18,312 bases of DNA from Saprospiraceae bacterium (GTDB lineage Bacteria > Bacteroidota > Bacteroidia > Bacteroidales > JAIPBB01): positions 1-18,312 of the forward strand of contig JAIPBB010000078.1 of the NCBI GenBank assembly GCA_021739805.1, read 5' to 3'. A model generated the notes under the pieces. It did not search any database. It was given only the letters and a program-made list of their open reading frames with translations, and was not told the origin of the DNA. How positions within the stretch are numbered: the stretch's first letter is position 1; each line of letters begins with the position of its first letter. Of the stretch, positions 6,660-14,101 are shown piece after piece. The translations under genes and the position numbers were made by a program.

Positions 6660-8060
6660 TTACTGTTTAATAACCTTAAACTCAACTCTTCTGTTTAAAA
6701 TTCGTCCTTCTTCTGTATCGTTGGTTGCGACCGGTGATGTCTCGCCATAACCTTTTGCAGTCATACGGTTTGCATTAATTCCTTTAGCTGCCAGATAGTT
6801 AACGATAGACTGTGCTCTATCTTGTGATAATTTTAAATTATAAGAATCACTTCCTTCGCTACTGGTATGACCTGAAATTTCAATTTCTACCTCTTTGTTT
6901 GAATTAAGAAAATCATATAGTTTATTAAGCTCCGAAAATGACTCTGACATTAAAACTGATGAGCCTTTTTCAAATAAAATATTATTAAGTTTTATTGCCT
7001 GTCCTTCTATTTTCTTTAAAGTGAAGTCTTTATAATAGATTGATGATGTATAGTCGAAAAGTTCGACAAATTCAGTTTTTGTTTCGTAACCAAAAGCTTC
7101 CAGGGTAAATTCATATTTTGAATTGTTTTTTATCTCACTTTCATAATTGCCACTATTTGCATTAATTTGAGCACTCACCTTGCTATATTCTGAAATGGTT
7201 ATTTGTGTGTTAACCGGATTTCCTGTTTTCGAATCTAAAACTTTTCCACTGATAGTAATATTTTTGGGTAATGGAGCTGGTTTGATTTTTTTCTCAGGTA
7301 GTTTAATTTTTGTTAAACTTGGAATATCAATAATGCCTTGAAACATAATTCCAATATTACTTCCTCCAGACCTTAAATCTTTTAAATCTTCTTTATAAGT
7401 ATTAGTCATTTCGGTTTGCAATTCCGAAAAGTCCTTTCTTCCCCAATTCCATTGAGCATAAGGTCTGACTCCAATCATTAGTGGTAACCATTTAACAGGT
7501 TTAACCATTATCTGAATTGAAGGAGTAAGCCCAAAGTTTCTGGATTTATCTTTGCCTTTTATTGGTACATTTCTCCAATCACCATCATCTTTGCTATCAA
7601 GCATAGTTAGCAACTGAACTGTGGAAAAATCCACACTAATTCCTGTGTTAATTTGAAAATAGTCTTTATTTACTACGGGATTAAAAAAACCAAAACCTAA
7701 AGTCCCTGTTTTGTATCCAATCCATCTTTCATTATATGAAGGTATTTCATAGTATGCAACACAATCACCGTATCTTCTTGTCCAGTTAATTTCGACTATA
7801 AAATCTTCAATACCAACACCTAATATAAAGTTTGTACCTTTAAGTTTTTTTATTGGCAGCATGTCTTCATCAATTATTGCTCCTCCTATTTTATTGGGAC
7901 TATCGTTATAAGCCTGAACAAAACGATTAAGTCCTTTCAAATTTGTTCTTGAGAAATTATACCCAAATCCAATATATGTTGGGTAGATTTTTTGTGCCGG
8001 TAAAATGTTTGAAGATAAAGTAATAACAGCAACTGCAAACAACTTTATTAGAGTTTTCAT
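6660..8060 (-). CDS. OmpA-family outer membrane protein
   Basis: The 466-residue protein has a signal peptide (1-23, ending PAQ) and three parts. Residues about 24-245 alternate hydrophobic and polar residues with many aromatics (GFGYNF, WTRRYGD, RPYAQWNWG), as in an outer-membrane beta-barrel. Residues about 267-348 resemble a carboxypeptidase-regulatory-like beta-sandwich (ISGKVLDSKTGNPVN). Residues about 355-465 are an OmpA/MotB peptidoglycan-binding domain: ILFEKGSS, ISGHTSSEGS (395-404), YNLKLSQDRAQSIVNYL and GRILNRRVEF. The usual role is to tie the outer membrane to the cell wall. Some Bacteroidota relatives with this domain order belong to gliding or secretion machinery, but nothing here shows that. 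It is flanked on both sides by repeat-rich gaps and probably forms its own transcription unit. Confidence 0.9.
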   Translation of the reverse strand: MKTLIKLFAVAVITLSSNILPAQKIYPTYIGFGYNFSRTNLKGLNRFVQAYNDSPNKIGGAIIDEDMLPIKKLKGTNFILGVGIEDFIVEINWTRRYGDCVAYYEIPSYNERWIGYKTGTLGFGFFNPVVNKDYFQINTGISVDFSTVQLLTMLDSKDDGDWRNVPIKGKDKSRNFGLTPSIQIMVKPVKWLPLMIGVRPYAQWNWGRKDFSELQTEMTNTYKEDLKDLRSGGSNIGIMFQGIIDIPSLTKIKLPEKKIKPAPLPKNITISGKVLDSKTGNPVNTQITISEYSKVSAQINANSGNYESEIKNNSKYEFTLEAFGYETKTEFVELFDYTSSIYYKDFTLKKIEGQAIKLNNILFEKGSSVLMSESFSELNKLYDFLNSNKEVEIEISGHTSSEGSDSYNLKLSQDRAQSIVNYLAAKGINANRMTAKGYGETSPVATNDTEEGRILNRRVEFKVIKQ

Positions 8061-8095
8061 GTTTTTGGAATTAGAAAATTATTCACTGCTAAACA

Positions 8096-8103
8096 CAAAA
8101 ATA
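8096..8103 (-). promoter_or_regulatory. -7 promoter element for the OmpA-family gene
   Basis: On the minus strand TATTTTTG (8103-8096) matches TAnnTTTG, 36 bp before the start codon. The -33 region is only T-rich with no clear TTTG. Confidence 0.4.
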
Positions 8104-8154
8104 GTAATTTATATTTTATAAAAACTACGTATAAGTCGCAAAAATTTGCAGATT

Positions 8155-8434
8155 GTTAAATTGTTCTATTGTTGGGTAGTTGAGTTGTTGAGTAGTTGAG
8201 TAGTTGAGTAGTTGAGTTGTTGGGTAGTTGAGTAGTTGAGTAGTTGGGTAGTTGAGTAGTTGAGTTGTTGGGTAGTTGAGTTGTTGGGTAGTAGAGTAGT
8301 TGAGTTGTTGGGTAGTTGAGTTGTTGAGTTGTTGAGTAGTTGAGTTGTTGAGTAGTTGAGTTGTTGGGTAGTTGAGTAGTTGGGTAGTTGAGTAGTTGAG
8401 TTGTTGGGTAGTTGAGTTGTTGAGTAGTTGAGTA
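8155..8434. repeat. 8-bp minisatellite, GTTGRGTW, 33 units plus 2 diverged
   Basis: From 8171 to 8434 there are 33 uninterrupted 8-bp units without one insertion or deletion. Only three unit types occur, GTTGAGTA, GTTGAGTT and GTTGGGTA, apart from a single GTAGAGTA at 8291-8298. GTTGGGTT never occurs. Two diverged units (GTTAAATT 8155-8162 and GTTCTATT 8163-8170) extend the register to the left. The right end runs into GTTTGCAAAC. No unit type on the minus strand contains a stop codon, so all three minus frames stay open across it. Confidence 0.97.
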
Positions 8435-8446
8435 GTTTGCAAACCC

Positions 8447-8515
8447 GAAACCCTTGCACTGAGCGAAGTCGAAGTGTGAAACCCTTGCAGTGAGCGAAGT
8501 CGAAGTGTGAAACCC
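8447..8515. repeat. 31-bp tandem repeat carrying the GAGCGAAG palindrome
   Basis: Two consecutive 31-bp units (8447-8477 and 8478-8508) differ at one base (C or G in TTGCASTGAGCG), and the first 7 bp of a third (GAAACCC, 8509-8515) follow. Each unit contains CASTGAGCGAAGTCGAAGTG, a short imperfect palindrome with CACT/AGTG ends in the first unit. The same unit, interrupted, is found at 6581-6641. Confidence 0.9.
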
Positions 8516-8540
8516 AAACTCTAGGCACACCAAACTTATT

Positions 8541-9575
8541 TTACTGTTCCTTCGAAAACGTAATATAATGTTTCCATTTGGAGATTACTGATTCCATATC
8601 ATCGGGAAGTTCAGAATCGAAAAACACAAATTCATTAGTGGTTGGATGGATAAATCCTAAAGATTTTGCGTGCAGTGCATGGCGTGGAATAATTTTAAAA
8701 CAATTACTAACGAACTGTTTGTATTTTGTAAAGCTTGTCCCTTTAATTAAGTCGTCACCCCCATATGTTTCATCATTAAACAATGGGTGGCCTATGTATC
8801 TCATATGAGCTCTAATCTGGTGAGTCCTTCCGGTTTCCAGCTTGCATTGTATTTTTGTAACATAACCTAATCTCTCCAAAACTTTGTAATGAGTAATTGC
8901 CTCACGTCCATATTCACCATCGGGAAAGACAGTCATTACTTTTCTGTTTTTTAAACTTCTTCCAATATGACCTTTAATAGTTCCTTCGTCTTCTTCGAAA
9001 TCGCCCCAGGTTAATGCAATATATGTTCTGTCAATTGTATGATTGAAAAACTGTTTGGCAAGCTTACTCTGGGCAAGCTCATTTTTGGCAATTAAAAGGA
9101 CTCCGCTAGTGTTTTTATCAATTCTGTGAACCAGGTGCACCTGGGCTTCTTCACCTTGTGGCAAAGATTTTTGAACATGAAAAAGCAAAGCATTTAACAA
9201 AGTCCCGGTATAGTTTCCATAGCCGGGATGCACTACCATTCCGGGTTCTTTATTTACGACAATAATATCAGCATCCTCATACATGATTTTGATTGGGATA
9301 TCCTGATGTATTAATTCAATTTCACGTGGAGGGTCAGGTAAGACAATCGAAATATCATCACCTGGTTTTACTTTATAGTTAGATTTTACAGGCTTGTCAT
9401 TAACAAGAATATTTCCGGCTTTAGTTGCATTTTGAAGTTTTGTTCTTGATGCGTTTTCAATACGGCTCATCAAAAACTTGTCAATCCTAAGCAAACTTTG
9501 ACCTTTATCAACAACGAAATGATAATGTTCGAATAATTCCTGATCTTCAATTGTAAATTCCTGGTCTTCTGTCAT
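8541..9575 (-). CDS. rluD: RluA/RluD-family 23S rRNA pseudouridine synthase
   Basis: The 344-residue enzyme has an N-terminal S4 RNA-binding domain (about 25-85: LLRIDKFLMSRI, then RTKLQNATKAGNILVN). The RluA-type catalytic domain follows at about 93-330. The catalytic aspartate is Asp153 in HRIDKNTSGVLLIAK (150-164). LETGRTHQIRAHM (247-258), GHPLFNDETYGG and RHALHAKSLGF (298-308) are the other family motifs. It isomerises uridine to pseudouridine in 23S rRNA. S4-containing members of this length are usually RluD, acting on the helix 69 loop, but RluC-like specificity cannot be excluded, so the symbol is tentative. It is in the same orientation as the T9SS and PASTA genes, though a 376-bp repeat-filled gap lies upstream. 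Confidence 0.92.
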   Translation of the reverse strand: MTEDQEFTIEDQELFEHYHFVVDKGQSLLRIDKFLMSRIENASRTKLQNATKAGNILVNDKPVKSNYKVKPGDDISIVLPDPPREIELIHQDIPIKIMYEDADIIVVNKEPGMVVHPGYGNYTGTLLNALLFHVQKSLPQGEEAQVHLVHRIDKNTSGVLLIAKNELAQSKLAKQFFNHTIDRTYIALTWGDFEEDEGTIKGHIGRSLKNRKVMTVFPDGEYGREAITHYKVLERLGYVTKIQCKLETGRTHQIRAHMRYIGHPLFNDETYGGDDLIKGTSFTKYKQFVSNCFKIIPRHALHAKSLGFIHPTTNEFVFFDSELPDDMESVISKWKHYITFSKEQ

Positions 9576-9601
9576 TAATATAATTATTGGTAATGGTTTT
9601 A

Positions 9602-9636
9602 TAAATACTAATTTCTAAATACTAAATACTAAGCCG
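9602..9636. repeat. Heptanucleotide tandem repeat TAAATAC
   Basis: Five 7-bp units in register: TAAATAC, TAATTTC, TAAATAC, TAAATAC and TAAGCCG. It begins 26 bp upstream of the pseudouridine synthase start codon (minus strand). Confidence 0.75.
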
Positions 9637-9699
9637 GATAAACCGGAAAAGACAAATAGCAAAAACAAAGTTCAAAACTTATCAACGTCTCGATAAATT

Positions 9700-9870
9700 A
9701 CAAATATCAAAAGACAAATATCAAATAAATTACAAATTCAAATAATCAATGACCAAAACCTTTTACAACTAATTTTGGAATTTTGAAAATTGAGTTTTGA
9801 GTATTATTTGTAATTTGGAGCTTGATTTTTGGTGTTTATTTGTCATTTGATGCTTGTTATTTGTTATTTT
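9700..9870. repeat. Interspersed repeat with inverted CAAATAT-type arms, copy 2
   Basis: 9701-9728 is four exact-register heptamers (CAAATAT, CAAAAGA, CAAATAT, CAAATAA), then looser CAAAT words to 9760. From about 9805 to 9870 the reverse-complement words (ATTTGT, CATTTGATG, TTATTTG) follow. Both arms align with copy 1 at 4324-4545; the spacer between arms is shorter here (about 45 bp against about 90 bp). Confidence 0.55.
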
Positions 9871-9908
9871 CCGCTAAAAAACACTAATATTAGAATTTAG
9901 ATATTGAT

Positions 9909-9930
9909 GAGTTTAATAGCAATGAAACTC
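9909..9930 (-). terminator. Hairpin just past the T9SS gene
   Basis: GAGTTT (9909-9914) and AAACTC (9925-9930) form a perfect 6-bp stem with a 10-nt loop, 22 bp beyond the stop of the minus-strand T9SS gene. There is no T-tract after it on the minus strand, so it may protect the mRNA end rather than terminate. Confidence 0.3.
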
Positions 9931-9951
9931 CCAAAAGTTAACCTTAGCATC

Positions 9952-11853
9952 CTATTGAGCCACAATTATTTTAGATGTAAAATATTCTTTAGTTTCAATA
10001 TTAATAATTTTAACAAAATAAATCCCATTATTCAAGCTTGAAACATCAATGAATTTTTTGTAGGATGTGCTAAGAACTTCTTTGCCAATAATGTTATAAA
10101 CATTTATCCTGAATTTGCTTTCATTGATTATTTTGTCAGTGGAAAGCTCTATATTTAGAATCCCATCGTTTACAGGATTTGGATAAAGTTTAAATTCAAT
10201 ATTCTTTTTAGTAGTTTTAATACCAAGATGTGGATATAATTCACTACCCAAAATTGGGCGAATCATAAGTGAACCTTCATATAAACTATTGTTCCAGCTA
10301 CCAATTGTATTGTGAAATATTTTGGTTTGAGTATTAGTGTTTTTATCAAATCCGATATTCAAATTATCGTTAGAAGTTTGTCGCCATCCAATATAAAATT
10401 TTCCACTTACCGCAACAGGATTATCAAGAACATAAGTATGGAATTCATTTAATCCTGAGGTATAAACCGGGCTTACTCCAGCTTGTTCGTAAATAACATT
10501 TCCGGGCACTCCACCATTATCATCCCAAACAGTTAAATAAAAATATAATTGAGTTGATGTGTTAGTTTGGTTAAAGTACATTTGAATTGATTGTAATGTG
10601 TCAGCCGTGTTTAATTTGAATTGATACGCCAACTTTGCACCTGAGGGCGAAAGACCATAACCGGCTTCAGGGCTTCCATCATCATAAGCATAATAGTTGT
10701 AAAACTTTTGATAGAAGATAATGTCATCATTTGCTGGAATTAAGTCAGCACTGGGTTGAAGCTCAAGTTTTACTTCAAATGCCGGATAATCATTTGGACT
10801 AACTAATGCTTTATAAGTGTAATTCAATTTGGGGTAATAAATAATTTCAGTTTTGGGATTAATATTAGCTGAAAAATATTTAACATAACCACTTGTTGTT
10901 TGTGATAAATCATTAATAATTATTCTTCTATCGGTTAATGATTGTGTATTGCTAAGATTTTCATATCTGAAAAGCACAGAATCTTTCATTGAATTAATTG
11001 AATCGGCAATAAACTGTTTCCATGGCATTTCTTCATAGTTTTTCAAAAGTGTTGTAACATTCTCAGAAAAGGCAACATCATTTACATTATTTGAATCACG
11101 AAATCTGTTGATGTCCAGGTAAACATAGTCAATATTCCAATGGTCAACATTACCCGACCAACTGGGAATATTATTATTAGCTAAACTTGCATAGTTTTTA
11201 AATCGGAATTGAAATTGGTTTGTAAGATAAGCTGTATCTAAAATTGGTATCATTATCCATTTAAAATAAGTTCCGTTAGAGTCATAGAAATCAGAAAGGC
11301 TTGAGCCGCTTGTTCCCCATATCCTTTTCCATTTGTTATAAATTGGAGTAAAGAATTCCAAAATTAGTGAATCATCGGTATTTGGATAATTACCTAATCC
11401 TTGAGGTTGATAATAGAAACTTAAATAAATTGAATCGGCAATTGAAATCTTTTTTAAAGAGGGATATATGATTGAGTCAAGACGAATATATTGAGAAGTT
11501 AAAGAGTCTGCTAAAAAGGGGAATGCTCCGGCATTCAAATAATGACCTCCTGTGTCGTTAATTGCATCAAGAGTTGCAACTCCAATAGTTGGTGGGTCAT
11601 AAGGATAATTTCGATTAATGAAAGCATATTTATCAAGCCATAAAGAGTCTGATGGATACATAGAATTATATGAGAAATCATCAATAAAAGGAAGTTGAAC
11701 AGTCACAATTGGATTTTGCTTCGACTTTGAAGAATTGCTTTTGCTATGATTTTTTTGTAAAACAGGATTAACCGCTAGCCCGGAGATAATTTCCTGGCTA
11801 AATCCTGAGATTATAATTAATGAAAGAAATATTGTTAAAAGTTGTTTTTTCAT
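9952..11853 (-). CDS. T9SS-exported protein of unknown function
   Basis: The 633-residue protein has a signal peptide (1-20, ending SGFSQ) and a T9SS type A C-terminal domain (from about 552: FKLYPNPVNDG, then VYNIIGKEVLSTSYKK and NNGIYFVKI). The part between is rich in Tyr, Asn, Ser and aromatic residues and looks all-beta. An N-terminal region with LPFIDDFSY and DHWNIDYVYLD resembles a jelly-roll; a later region has YYAYDDGSPEAGYG and FYIGWRQTS. I recognise no enzyme motif. Its start codon overlaps the end of the PASTA gene by 4 bp (ATGA, 11850-11853), so the two are translationally coupled. That ties an exported protein to a cell-wall-related membrane protein and suggests a structural or assembly role at the envelope, which is inference only. 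Confidence 0.85.
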   Translation of the reverse strand: MKKQLLTIFLSLIIISGFSQEIISGLAVNPVLQKNHSKSNSSKSKQNPIVTVQLPFIDDFSYNSMYPSDSLWLDKYAFINRNYPYDPPTIGVATLDAINDTGGHYLNAGAFPFLADSLTSQYIRLDSIIYPSLKKISIADSIYLSFYYQPQGLGNYPNTDDSLILEFFTPIYNKWKRIWGTSGSSLSDFYDSNGTYFKWIMIPILDTAYLTNQFQFRFKNYASLANNNIPSWSGNVDHWNIDYVYLDINRFRDSNNVNDVAFSENVTTLLKNYEEMPWKQFIADSINSMKDSVLFRYENLSNTQSLTDRRIIINDLSQTTSGYVKYFSANINPKTEIIYYPKLNYTYKALVSPNDYPAFEVKLELQPSADLIPANDDIIFYQKFYNYYAYDDGSPEAGYGLSPSGAKLAYQFKLNTADTLQSIQMYFNQTNTSTQLYFYLTVWDDNGGVPGNVIYEQAGVSPVYTSGLNEFHTYVLDNPVAVSGKFYIGWRQTSNDNLNIGFDKNTNTQTKIFHNTIGSWNNSLYEGSLMIRPILGSELYPHLGIKTTKKNIEFKLYPNPVNDGILNIELSTDKIINESKFRINVYNIIGKEVLSTSYKKFIDVSSLNNGIYFVKIINIETKEYFTSKIIVAQ

Positions 11854-12680
11854 GGTGTGATGCTATCATTAAAGGTTTCAATAATACTATCCCTTTTATA
11901 ATTTTTCAAATAATCATCAAAATTAAAGTTCTTTTCCGAACGATACCACAGATTAACTGATTGTCCGAGTTTTATAATACTTAAATTTGACGCTCTTGGA
12001 CTTTGTTTGTAAACCCTAACCTTTGAAGTATCGTTTCCATCTTCAAAAATTTCGGAACCAACATTCAAAGATGAAGCATGCAAAATGCTTATTGCTTCGC
12101 TTTGTTTTTTGCCTATAAGTAAAGGAACTGAAATTCTTTCACTATTCAAACCTTCGCCAAGCACCAAACCGATTTTTGAACCCTTTTCGATAAGAGTTCC
12201 CGGTTCAATTTTTTTCCCTTTATACTGTTGTTCAAGCACTGCATTCTTGGCAATATCAGGAACATATTTTAATGAAGAAACTGTAAGTCCATAAGTTTCC
12301 AATATTGATTTTGCCTGACGTAAAGTAAGGTCAACAAGATTGGGCATTGACACCTGTTCAGGAAGCACAGCGACTACTGTAAGATAAATCTTCCTGCCTT
12401 TTTTTACTTTAGATTCAGGAAGAGGGTCTTGTGCAACGATTGAAGCTTTTTCACGCATTGGGTCATGAATTGAATCAATTATGAAAAACTCAAAATCATT
12501 ATCAGACTTTATTTCGTCAATTAACAAGCCTGAATAATCAGGCAAAATTATTGCCTCGCCATGATTGGTCATTTTTTTGATTCCAAACAAAGTTGCCCAA
12601 ATAATTATAACTATCAAAACGATAATAATCAGGGCGTGTTTTAAAAACGTTTTGCTGAATAAAAACCGGAAAAAATCCAT
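11850..12680 (-). CDS. Membrane-anchored PASTA domain protein
   Basis: The 276-residue protein has a short cytoplasmic N-terminus with basic residues, one membrane helix (about 15-33) and three extracytoplasmic PASTA domains (about 42-104, 108-175 and 182-246). Typical PASTA pieces are visible: VAQDPLPESKVKKGRKIYLTV, MPNLVDLTLRQAKSILE with EPGTLIEKGSKIGLVLG, and VPLLIGKKQSEAISIL with KLGQSVNLWY. PASTA domains bind peptidoglycan or penicillin-like ligands when attached to kinases or penicillin-binding proteins. Here there is no kinase or transpeptidase domain, only the anchor and repeats, the usual Bacteroidota form. It heads a minus-strand unit with the coupled T9SS gene and is divergent from ddl, whose product makes the D-Ala-D-Ala of peptidoglycan. 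Confidence 0.9.
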   Translation of the reverse strand: MDFFRFLFSKTFLKHALIIIVLIVIIIWATLFGIKKMTNHGEAIILPDYSGLLIDEIKSDNDFEFFIIDSIHDPMREKASIVAQDPLPESKVKKGRKIYLTVVAVLPEQVSMPNLVDLTLRQAKSILETYGLTVSSLKYVPDIAKNAVLEQQYKGKKIEPGTLIEKGSKIGLVLGEGLNSERISVPLLIGKKQSEAISILHASSLNVGSEIFEDGNDTSKVRVYKQSPRASNLSIIKLGQSVNLWYRSEKNFNFDDYLKNYKRDSIIETFNDSITP

Positions 12681-12760
12681 TTTTGATTTACTTAATTGTT
12701 ATTAGTACGTAATTATTATGCAAAATTTATATGTCTGTTTTGCGTTTGTTTGATAATGAA

Positions 12761-12772
12761 GTAAAGCTTTAC
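12761..12772. promoter_or_regulatory. Perfect 12-bp palindrome, possible operator
   Basis: GTAAAGCTTTAC reads the same on both strands. It lies about 80 bp upstream of the PASTA start and about 100 bp upstream of the ddl promoter candidate, where a regulator of either gene could bind. There is no direct evidence of function. Confidence 0.25.
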
Positions 12773-12873
12773 ACTAAACATTCTAATAAATAACCAAATA
12801 ACTCTTTTTCATTAACATTAAAACTCTGTTATTATTGTATTTCTTGGCAAATATATAAATTAATATGCAATTC

Positions 12874-12902
12874 TTGCTCAATTGAAAATGTGATTATATT
12901 TG
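12874..12902 (+). promoter_or_regulatory. Promoter for ddl
   Basis: TTG (12874-12876), 18 bp, then TATATTTG (12895-12902), an exact TAnnTTTG. If used, the ddl mRNA would have a leader of roughly 180 nt made largely of heptamer repeats. Confidence 0.45.
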
Positions 12903-12917
12903 TGGAGGGAATTTTGT

Positions 12918-12959
12918 GAAGTCGGAAGTCGGAAGGTAGAAGACCGAAGTCAGAAGTAA
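12918..12959. repeat. Heptanucleotide tandem repeat GAAGTCG
   Basis: Six 7-bp units in strict register: GAAGTCG, GAAGTCG, GAAGGTA, GAAGACC, GAAGTCA and GAAGTAA. The first four bases are nearly constant and the last three vary. Confidence 0.85.
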
Positions 12960-13037
12960 AAAAGCATCCATACGGACTCCCTTCGGTCGAAAGTAATAAG
13001 TAAAAAGAAATTATACATTAGGCAGTAGGCAAATAGT

Positions 13038-13079
13038 GAAACCTGAAACTTTAAACCCGAAACCCGAAACTAGAAACAA
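13038..13079. repeat. Heptanucleotide tandem repeat GAAACCC
   Basis: Six 7-bp units in register: GAAACCT, GAAACTT, TAAACCC, GAAACCC, GAAACTA and GAAACAA. The array ends 8 bp before the ddl start codon, so any length change would alter the ddl ribosome-binding region. Confidence 0.85.
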
Positions 13080-13087
13080 AAAAAATT

Positions 13088-14065
13088 ATGAGAAAAAAAA
13101 TCGCAATAGTAACAGGTGGAGATTCAGGTGAACTGGGCATTTCACTACAATCAGCTTCGGTGATAAAGAAGAATATTGATAATGCCAAATTCGAAGCATA
13201 TAGGGTTTTTATTAATAAACAAAAGTGGGTTTTTATTGATAATAATGATATCGAATCTCCTGTTGATAAAAACGATTTTAGCATAATTGCCAATGGCAAA
13301 AAAGTTTTGTTCGATTGTGTTTTCCTGATAATTCACGGTACTCCCGGCGAAGATGGAAAATTGCAAGGCTATTTCGACCTGCTTGGAATTCCTTATACTT
13401 CATGCAACCATGCAACTTCGGCAATTACATTTAATAAAAGCTATTGTAAATCACTTATAACATCACTGGAAGTTTTAACTGCAAAATCAGTTCAACTTTT
13501 CAAATTTGATGAAATTGATATTGAAAAAATTCTTAAAGAGATTTCTTTACCTTGTTTTGTGAAACCAAATAATGGTGGCTCAAGTGTTGGAATGTCGAAA
13601 GTTACGCAAGCAAGCCAACTTAAAGAAGCCATTACGACTGCCTTTCACGAAGACAATGAAGTTTTGATTGAAGATTTTATAAAAGGCAGGGAAATAACAT
13701 GCGGAGTGATGCGGTCAAAAGGAAATATGATAGTTTTTCCCTTAACCGAAATTGTAAGCAAAAAAGAATTTTTCGATTACGAGGCAAAATACGACCCTAC
13801 ACTTGCAGATGAAATTGTTCCTGCCGATGTAACAATTGAAATTGAACAGGAATGTAAAACTATTTCAGCATTTCTTTACAACAAACTAAATTGCAAAGGA
13901 GTTGTCCGTTTTGATTATATATTAAGTGAAGACAAACTTTATTTCCTTGAAGTAAATACTATCCCCGGTTTATCAAACGAAAGCATAGTACCAAAAATGG
14001 CAAAAGCCTTTGGACTTGAGTATGGGGAGTTGGTAACTATGTTGATTGAGGAGGCACTTGCATAA
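13088..14065 (+). CDS. ddl: D-alanine--D-alanine ligase
   Basis: Ddl joins two D-alanines with ATP to make the dipeptide end of the peptidoglycan precursor. The 325-residue ATP-grasp protein shows GGDSGELGISLQSA at 10-23 with the conserved Glu15, HGTPGEDGKLQG (83-94), KPNNGGSSVGMSKV (159-172), GREITCGV (200-207) and VVRFDY (272-277). The Mg-binding motif is FLEVNTIPGLSNES (287-300). FFDYEAKY (228-235) keeps Tyr231 in the omega loop, aligned with Tyr216 of E. coli DdlB. This indicates D-Ala-D-Ala rather than D-Ala-D-lactate activity, since VanA-type ligases have His there. It is divergent from the PASTA gene, a cluster I recall from other Bacteroidota. The start is at the first beta strand (KKIAIVTGG). 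No murein gene follows it. Confidence 0.96.
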   Translation: MRKKIAIVTGGDSGELGISLQSASVIKKNIDNAKFEAYRVFINKQKWVFIDNNDIESPVDKNDFSIIANGKKVLFDCVFLIIHGTPGEDGKLQGYFDLLGIPYTSCNHATSAITFNKSYCKSLITSLEVLTAKSVQLFKFDEIDIEKILKEISLPCFVKPNNGGSSVGMSKVTQASQLKEAITTAFHEDNEVLIEDFIKGREITCGVMRSKGNMIVFPLTEIVSKKEFFDYEAKYDPTLADEIVPADVTIEIEQECKTISAFLYNKLNCKGVVRFDYILSEDKLYFLEVNTIPGLSNESIVPKMAKAFGLEYGELVTMLIEEALA

Positions 14066-14101
14066 TTTCTTTTCAGGTTCGATAATTTTATTCTAAAGTC
14101 A

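Larger units (their letters stand above)
8061..8540. other. Repeat-dominated gap between the OmpA-family and pseudouridine synthase genes
   Basis: Apart from the ompA promoter region (8061-8150), this 480-bp gap is filled by an 8-bp minisatellite (8155-8434) and a 31-bp tandem duplication (8447-8508). It has no gene. The long minus-strand open frames here are side effects of the repeat. Confidence 0.85.
9576..9951. other. Repeat-filled gap upstream of the pseudouridine synthase gene
   Basis: This 376-bp gap has no coding sequence. From left to right it holds heptamers (9602-9636), a CCGG-ATAAA-CCGG mini-dyad (9633-9645), the second inverted-arm element (9700-9870) and a hairpin near the end of the T9SS gene (9909-9930). 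I saw no clear promoter for the synthase gene. Confidence 0.65.
12681..13087. other. Divergent PASTA/ddl control region with heptamer repeats
   Basis: This 407-bp gap has no coding sequence. The half near the PASTA gene is AT-rich and contains the perfect 12-bp palindrome GTAAAGCTTTAC (12761-12772). A ddl promoter candidate lies at 12874-12902. Between that promoter and ddl are two heptamer arrays (12918-12959 and 13038-13079). Confidence 0.65.

Noticed and set aside
6458..6685. 75-codon minus-strand open frame
   Set aside because: It is made of repeat sequence and overlaps the 3' end of the OmpA-family gene in another frame.
8171..8434. Possible CRISPR array
   Set aside because: Units are 8 bp and contiguous with no spacers, and no cas genes are present.
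8125..8533. Three overlapping minus-strand open frames of 120-130 codons encoding LNYSTTQ-type repeats
   Set aside because: They exist only because the 8-bp minisatellite has no stop codon in any minus frame; all three frames are open equally and none has gene-like flanks.
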